NCBI RefSeq assembly: GCF_000283155.1 | Contig: NW_004454216.1 | Span: forward strand, 12,984,818 to 13,048,817 | DNA: 64,000 nucleotides | Direction: 5' to 3' | From: Ceratotherium simum simum | Taxonomy: Eukaryota > Chordata > Mammalia > Perissodactyla > Rhinocerotidae | Part shown: positions 59,533 through 64,000 of the stretch, piece by piece | Layout: every line of letters starts with the position of its first letter | Numbering within the stretch: position 1 is the stretch's first letter | Position numbers and translations under genes: made by a program | Notes under the pieces: model-generated | What the model saw: the letters and a program-made list of their open reading frames with translations, nothing else | What the model was told of the DNA's origin: nothing | Databases searched by the model: none

Positions 59533-59995
59533 TGTTAGTTTCCTGGGGCTGCCATAATAAATTACCACAAGCTTTGTGGTTTAAAACAACAGAAATTCAT
59601 TCTCTCATAGTCAGGAGGCCAGAAGTCCGAAATCAAGGTGTTGGCAGGGCCACACTCTCGCTGAAGGCTCCAGGGAAGAATCTTTCCTTGCCTCTTCCCA
59701 GCTTTGGTGGCTTCTGGCAATCTTTGGCATTCGTTGGCTTGTAGACACATAACTCCAATCTTTGTCTCTGTCCTTACACAATCTTTTTTCCTGTGTCTCC
59801 TCTGTGTCTCTTTGTCCAGATCTTTCTCTCCTTTTTCTTATAAAGACAACAGTCATTGGGTTAGGCCCCAACCTAATCCAGCATGACCTCATCTTGACTA
59901 CATCTGAAAACCTATTTCCAAATAAGGTCACATCTACAGGTACTGGGTTATGATTTGAACATATCTTTTTGGGGGATACAATTCCGCTGACAGCA
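59533..59995 (-). mobile_element. MaLR-like LTR relic, antisense
   Basis: On the plus strand: 'tgttagtttcctggggctgc', 'gtttaaaacaacagaaattc', 'ccagaagtccgaaatcaagg', 'ttcttataaagacaacagtc', 'ccaaataaggtcacatctac' and the end 'gctgacagca'. This is the reverse of a common mammalian LTR-type repeat with a TG...CA outline. Four open frames crossing it (59523-59953) are shadows of its moderate GC. Confidence 0.7.
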
Positions 59996-60579
59996 GGCGA
60001 GATGGTGCCAAATCATGGAACGTTTTAATGGCAGGTGGAAGAGTATGGGTTTTATTTATAAGCCAGGGGGACCACTGGAAACTTTAAGCAAGGGTACTAA
60101 TAAGATAGTTTTTACAGGAAGTCTGGTAGCAAGCAGTATGCTTCAGTATCCTGAACTGATGATGAAGTTTAGAAGTTAGGATATTAATCAGGAGTATGTT
60201 ACAGTGTTCCAGGAATAACGTGAAGGAAAGTGTATAAAGGAACATGTAGAAGAGCGTATTTTCCAAAGATGGCTGCAACAAGGTCTCTCATGCCACGTGC
60301 TCTTCTGCAATGAGACCTTGTAACACCCTCATCAACGGTGGTGTCGGTTTCTCTACCCATGAATCTTGGCAGAGCCAGTGACTGCTTTGACCAATAGAAG
60401 AGTGTGAAAATGACACTATACCAGTTATATGCGTAGACTTTCCTGGCCCACAGCTTAGCTCCCTGCCTCTTGGAAGATAGCCACCATGTAGGAAAGGTGA
60501 CTCTCTTGAGACCACTATGCTGTGAGAAGCCCCCCACACTACCGAGCCACATGGAGAGGCCCTGGAGGCACGGCCAGGG

Positions 60580-60799
60580 CTAGGCTGAGGCAAGTGAGGT
60601 GCCTAGGGTACAAAGGTTAAGGAGGCACTCACTCTCAGAGTCACTTGCATGAGTGAGTTCTTCCTAAATTTTGCGCTCTGGGAGCTTCACTCTTAAGAAG
60701 GCACTCACTGTCAGGGTTGAGCAAGTACAGAGGCAGCACTTGGGAGTGAGTGCCTCCTTAAATTTTGCACCCAAGGCACTTCTTCTTGCCTCTTTCTAG
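60580..60799. mobile_element. small non-autonomous DNA transposon with about 50-bp inverted ends
   Basis: The left end (60580-60632) reads 'ctaggctgaggcaagtgagg', 'tgcctagggtacaaaggtta', 'aggaggcactcac'. The right end is its inverted counterpart ('gtgagtgcctccttaaattt', 'tgcacccaaggcacttcttc', 'ttgcctctttctag'), giving imperfect terminal inverted repeats of about 50 bp. Internal repeats of 'aaggcactcact' and 'aaattttgc' suggest further foldback symmetry. It lies inside the MLT1-like LTR. I do not recognise the family; a hAT-type or foldback element is possible. No transposase is encoded. Confidence 0.7.
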
Positions 60800-60832
60800 T
60801 CCCCGCCCTTCCTGGAGGATGATACACTATAT

Positions 60833-60874
60833 GGAGGGAGAGAGAGACAGAGATAGAGACAGAGACAGAGACAG
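60833..60874. repeat. GAGACA-type simple repeat
   Basis: Tandem 'gagaca' units with a 'gagata' variant. It explains the Arg-Asp run in the plus frame 60765-60989. Confidence 0.9.
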
Positions 60875-61105
60875 GTGGGCCGTGAAGCCCCATAGAGGTG
60901 CAAGACATTTAAGTGAGGAAACCATCTTGAATATTGATCCTCTGGCCTCAGCTACCAGCTGGCACCAGGTAGATGAGATGAACCACTGATCTGAGCCCTC
61001 CTAAATTCCTGATCCACAAAATCACGAGTGAAACAAAATGGTTGTTTTAAGCCACAAAGTGTTGGGGTAGTTTGTTACACAGCAATATATTACCCAAAGC
61101 ACCCC

Positions 61106-61955
61106 CAAGTCTTGCCAGTATTGTGTAGGGCTAATAGTTGACTGGGAAATACCAGATAGCTCTATATTTACTCAATTCTGACGGAGTGGCATATGTTTGA
61201 TTGCTATTTAGGGAGAAGGGATGAAGAAAGTGATGGAGAGAGATTATAGTCACCGGCAGCCTCGGAAATAGAATTTAATGCCTCGCTTCTTCAGCTCACT
61301 GCTCAAGCTACATAGCCACACAACTTTCAGTGTTTGAGGTTGGCCAGAGCAAAAAGATATATGCATTCACAGTTTGAGTCTTTATAGAAACAAAATCTCT
61401 GTTTTGATTTATGCCATGCTGAAGGATGTGAAATTCCCATTCTAAAGCAGATGGTCTGAGTTCTGATGCTAAATGAATAAAATTGTCCTTGGATCTCATT
61501 AGCCCTCATATGGGAAGGAGGGAAGTCATAGCTATTTTTTTCTTGGCTTTGTCTGAACAAATCAAGCTTTGAATGAAAGGTTTATTTTTATGAAGGCTGA
61601 ATTTACTAGTTTTTTATTGAGTACTTCTGTTGCATGGTAATTTACACATTCTTTCAAATGGTGTTGGCACATTTATTTATTTTCCTTTGAGGCATTTTCT
61701 AATTACTTGTAAACAAGGCTGAGAAAAAAGCAAATCTAGAAAAAAGTTAAAAAAGGGATTGTTTAGTATAGGAGACGTATTACACATAAAATTAAAATAT
61801 AATGGGTATTTTTAGAAGCCTTCATTCCATTTTATAGGTTTCTCTGCTTGCTCCTACAAGTGGGCAATGAGTAAGGATTTCCCAACCCATTATTCATTTC
61901 TAAGGATGTTAGACATTTTTATGACCTCCTAGAGTACTTATAATCTGTACTACAC
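61106..61955. other. unique DNA, nothing recognised
   Basis: Two overlapping minus frames (61308-61499, 61327-61560) have no recognisable domain. Confidence 0.35.
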
Positions 61956-61957
61956 AA

Positions 61958-62130
61958 TTTAGCACCTAATTATATTCTGTCTCATAATGTTCATTATTAT
62001 ATCGTTGTATGATTCTTGTCCCCTCAAGTAAATTATATGATCTTAAAAGGCAGGGACCATGTCGTATACTTCTTCCTTATTTGCATTTTATCTAGCCTAG
62101 TGCTGAACACTGTATCCACTTGGGAAAATT
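61958..62130 (+). repeat. L2 LINE 3'-end relic
   Basis: 'taaaaggcagggaccatgtc', 'cttatttgcattttatctag' and 'cctagtgctgaacactg' follow the order of the L2 3' end. Confidence 0.65.
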
Positions 62131-62556
62131 TTAATTGATAGAAGTATATTAAGTAATTCTAGTCCCTCAAAGCTCGGTGCATGTGTCTATGGAGCATTTG
62201 TCATGGCTCTGGACTTAAGGGCACAGAGATAGGCAAGTTATTTTTTTTTTCCCCAAGGAGTTTGTCATCAAGTGGAAATACCAAGATGACAGGTTACTTT
62301 GACTAGTGAAGTGCCGTCCTCTCTTTTTTCCTTTAGTGTCAGACCAGGGCAAATGAAAAGCAGAAAGGCGTGCGCCACTGTGCTACCTTATCATTTTGAT
62401 GTAGGTGATGGTTGGCATTTTCTCCTCTTCATTTCTCCAGTTGGACAAGCCACCTGGGAAGGGAGTCTCTTTTGGCTTGGCAGCTAGGCTAAACATTGGC
62501 AAGCCTTACCTTCCTCTCGTTGTGAGTGAGCATGCTGTTTCTCAGGGCATCAGAGC
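62131..62556. other. unique DNA, nothing recognised
   Basis: A 62-codon plus frame (62299-62487) has no recognisable domain. Confidence 0.35.
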
Positions 62557-62567
62557 CACATTATTAT

Positions 62568-63216
62568 TTTTTTTATTGTGGTAAAATATACGTAACATAA
62601 AACTTATATTCTAACCATTTGTAGGTGTAAAGTTAAGTGGCATTAAGTACATTCACATTGTTGTGCAACTATCACTGCTATCTATTTCTAGAACTTTTTC
62701 TTTTTTTTCTGAGGAGGATTCACCCTGAGCTAACATCTGTGCTAGTCTTCCTCTATTTTGTATGTGGGTCACCACCACAGCATGGGTGACGGGTGGTATA
62801 GGTCAGCGCCCGATATCTGAACCTGCGACCGGGGGACAGCAAAGCGGAACGTGTAGAACTTGAACCAGTTGGCCATGGGGTTGGCCCCTCTAGAACTTTT
62901 TTTATCATGCCAAACTGAAACTCTGTACCCATTAAACAATAACCCCCCATTCTTCTCTCTGCCAGCCCGTGGCAACCACCATTCTACTTTCTGTTTCTAT
63001 GAATTTGACTACTCTAGGTATCTCAAATAAATAAAATTGTAGTGTATTTGTCCTTTCATGCCTGGCTTATTTCACTTAGCGTGATGTCTTCAAGGTTCGT
63101 CCATATTGTTGCCATGTATCAGAATATCATTCTTTTTTAAGGCTGAATAATGTTCCATTGTATCCATTCATTCGTTGTCATAATGCTGCTAGGAACATGG
63201 GTGTACAAATACAGAT
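62568..63216 (-). mobile_element. 5'-truncated old LINE-1, antisense, 11-bp TSD, split by an ERE
   Basis: The minus strand is an L1 3' end: plus text 'ttattgtggtaaaatatacg', 'attcacattgttgtgcaact', then after the SINE 'ttcatgcctggcttatttca' and 'aatgttccattgtatccatt'. Identical 'cacattattat' repeats flank it at 62557-62567 and 63217-63227, so both ends of the original insertion are fixed. It belongs to the same broad L1 3'-end type as 6655-7300. Confidence 0.9.
62700..62888 (-). mobile_element. ERE SINE, second sequence type, perfect 13-bp TSD
   Basis: Tail 'gctaacatctgtgctagtct' on the left, body 'ttttgtatgtgggtcaccac', worn head 'ccatggggttggcccc' on the right. Identical 'tctagaacttttt' repeats flank it at 62687-62699 and 62889-62901. 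It is inserted in the antisense L1. Confidence 0.93.
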
Positions 63217-63424
63217 CACATTATTATAAGCACCAACACTAAGTTAATGCTCGTGGTGAGCAAAGTACCCTTCTCAGCCATTAGCATACCTGGAAGAATC
63301 AATGTATCTCTGGAATTTCTTAACTTGAATTCAGAGACTTCAGTACTCATTGGGAAAATGTGGCCTGACAACATTTTTTAGATTAGGACTGTGACCAATA
63401 CTTGCGTTCAGTAAATATGTCTTG

Positions 63425-63880
63425 TTTATCCTTCCAAATGCTTTCTGTCTCCATCTTTCCACTCTGTCACTGCTACAAGGCATGTGCTCATTGCCGTGCA
63501 GCAGGACTACTGCAGCCACATTCTAACTGATCTGTCTCCCTTGTCTCCCCCTTTTCAATTTTTGTTATAAAGCACGGCTTTGGTCGTTTTACTTTACCGA
63601 GGAAAAACTTCAGTCCCCGTCATGTCCAGGACGAAGCTCAAACTTGTTTGTCCGGCGTTGACGGCCTTTTGTAATCTGGCACCAGCATACCTTCCAGGTT
63701 CTGCTTCTTTCACTGCCTTGTACAAACTCTGCTCCAAGTCAAAATTGTCTTCTCGTTACCCCGGACACATCACTATTATCCTGACTTTTCTCAGTGCTGT
63801 TTGCTCCACCATGTATAACTTTTTTAATGCTGTCTTTAAGTTTTAGCTCAAATCTCAGTGTCTCTGCTAAATCTCTTTTA
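63425..63880 (+). repeat. L2 LINE relic
   Basis: 'gacggccttttgtaatctgg', 'caccagcataccttccaggt', 'caaactctgctccaagtcaa', 'ttagctcaaatctcagtgtc' follow L2 3'-region order. The 88-codon frame 63580-63846 lies in it and is not a gene. Confidence 0.75.
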
Positions 63881-64000
63881 AACAACTACATTTGAAAACG
63901 ATTGCTTGCTCTTTTGAATATTTGTGTACTCACTGTAGGATTAATCATGTTAATGTTTTCTTGTGTGATAGCTAACATTTTTTGAGTTCTCAGGCTTGGG

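Larger units (their letters stand above)
60250..61105 (+). mobile_element. MLT1-like MaLR LTR with a transposon inside
   Basis: Left part: 'gtctctcatgccacgtgctc', 'gaagatagccaccatgtagg', 'gagccacatggagaggccct'. Right part: 'cagctaccagctggcaccag', 'taaattcctgatccacaaaa', 'gttttaagccacaaagtgtt', 'gtagtttgttacacagcaat'. This is the order of an MLT1-type LTR. The two parts are separated by the inverted-repeat element at 60580-60799. The frames at 60199-60593 (minus) fall in it. Confidence 0.75.

Noticed and set aside
60765..60989. A frame with an Arg-Asp repeat (RDRDRDR), resembling an RD-domain protein.
   Set aside because: It is a translation of a GAGACA-type simple repeat within an LTR.
1..64000. 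Bacterial-type features: operons, ribosome binding sites, CRISPR arrays, prophage.
   Set aside because: The repeat content is entirely mammalian. No regularly spaced repeat array or prokaryote-like gene packing is present.

Overview
The window is mammalian nuclear DNA, AT-rich and dominated by interspersed repeats. I found no convincing intact protein-coding gene. Seven tRNA-derived SINEs have the head, A/B boxes and 'gagctaacatc' tail unit of the equine repetitive element (ERE) family. This points to a perissodactyl, most likely an equid, though a rhinoceros is not excluded. Ancient mammal-wide repeats (MIR, L2, MER20, Tigger, MaLR LTRs) fit that placement.

Layout. 0.8-2.6 kb: a 5'-inverted LINE-1. 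2.7-6.6 kb: mostly unique DNA with MIRs and a hAT-like relic. 6.7-12.4 kb: a long old minus-strand L1 carrying two EREs and a deleted Tigger. 12.6-17.6 kb: LTR-like and MIR relics in unique DNA. 17.6-18.9 kb: a young plus-strand L1 3' fragment with an exact 15-bp target-site duplication (TSD). 19.6-23.8 kb: a MaLR-like LTR split by an ERE, then a minus-strand L1 split by an MST-like LTR. 26.6-26.9 kb: a clean solo LTR with a 4-bp duplication. 27-33 kb: L2/MIR relics, unique DNA and another L1 3' end. 34.9-42.2 kb: old minus-strand L1 pieces around an unclassified insert and a decayed ERV-L-like provirus, each holding an ERE. 44.2-46.8 kb: L2 and L1 relics. 47.5-48.1 kb: the only strong CpG island. 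48.2-51.4 kb: MER20, L1/HAL1-like and L2 relics. 54.9-55.5 kb: a processed pseudogene of PIGP. 56.6-64 kb: EREs, MaLR LTRs (one containing a small inverted-repeat transposon), MIR/L2 and a truncated minus-strand L1.

The window therefore reads as a gene-poor intergenic or intronic region. The features most likely to matter to the host are the CpG island, which has a consensus splice donor on the minus strand, and a few promoter or CTCF-like motifs. Everything else is the record of successive nested insertions. I saw no CRISPR, operon, phage or unknown multi-gene system. Repeat family names come from recognition by eye, so subfamily assignments are deliberately cautious.
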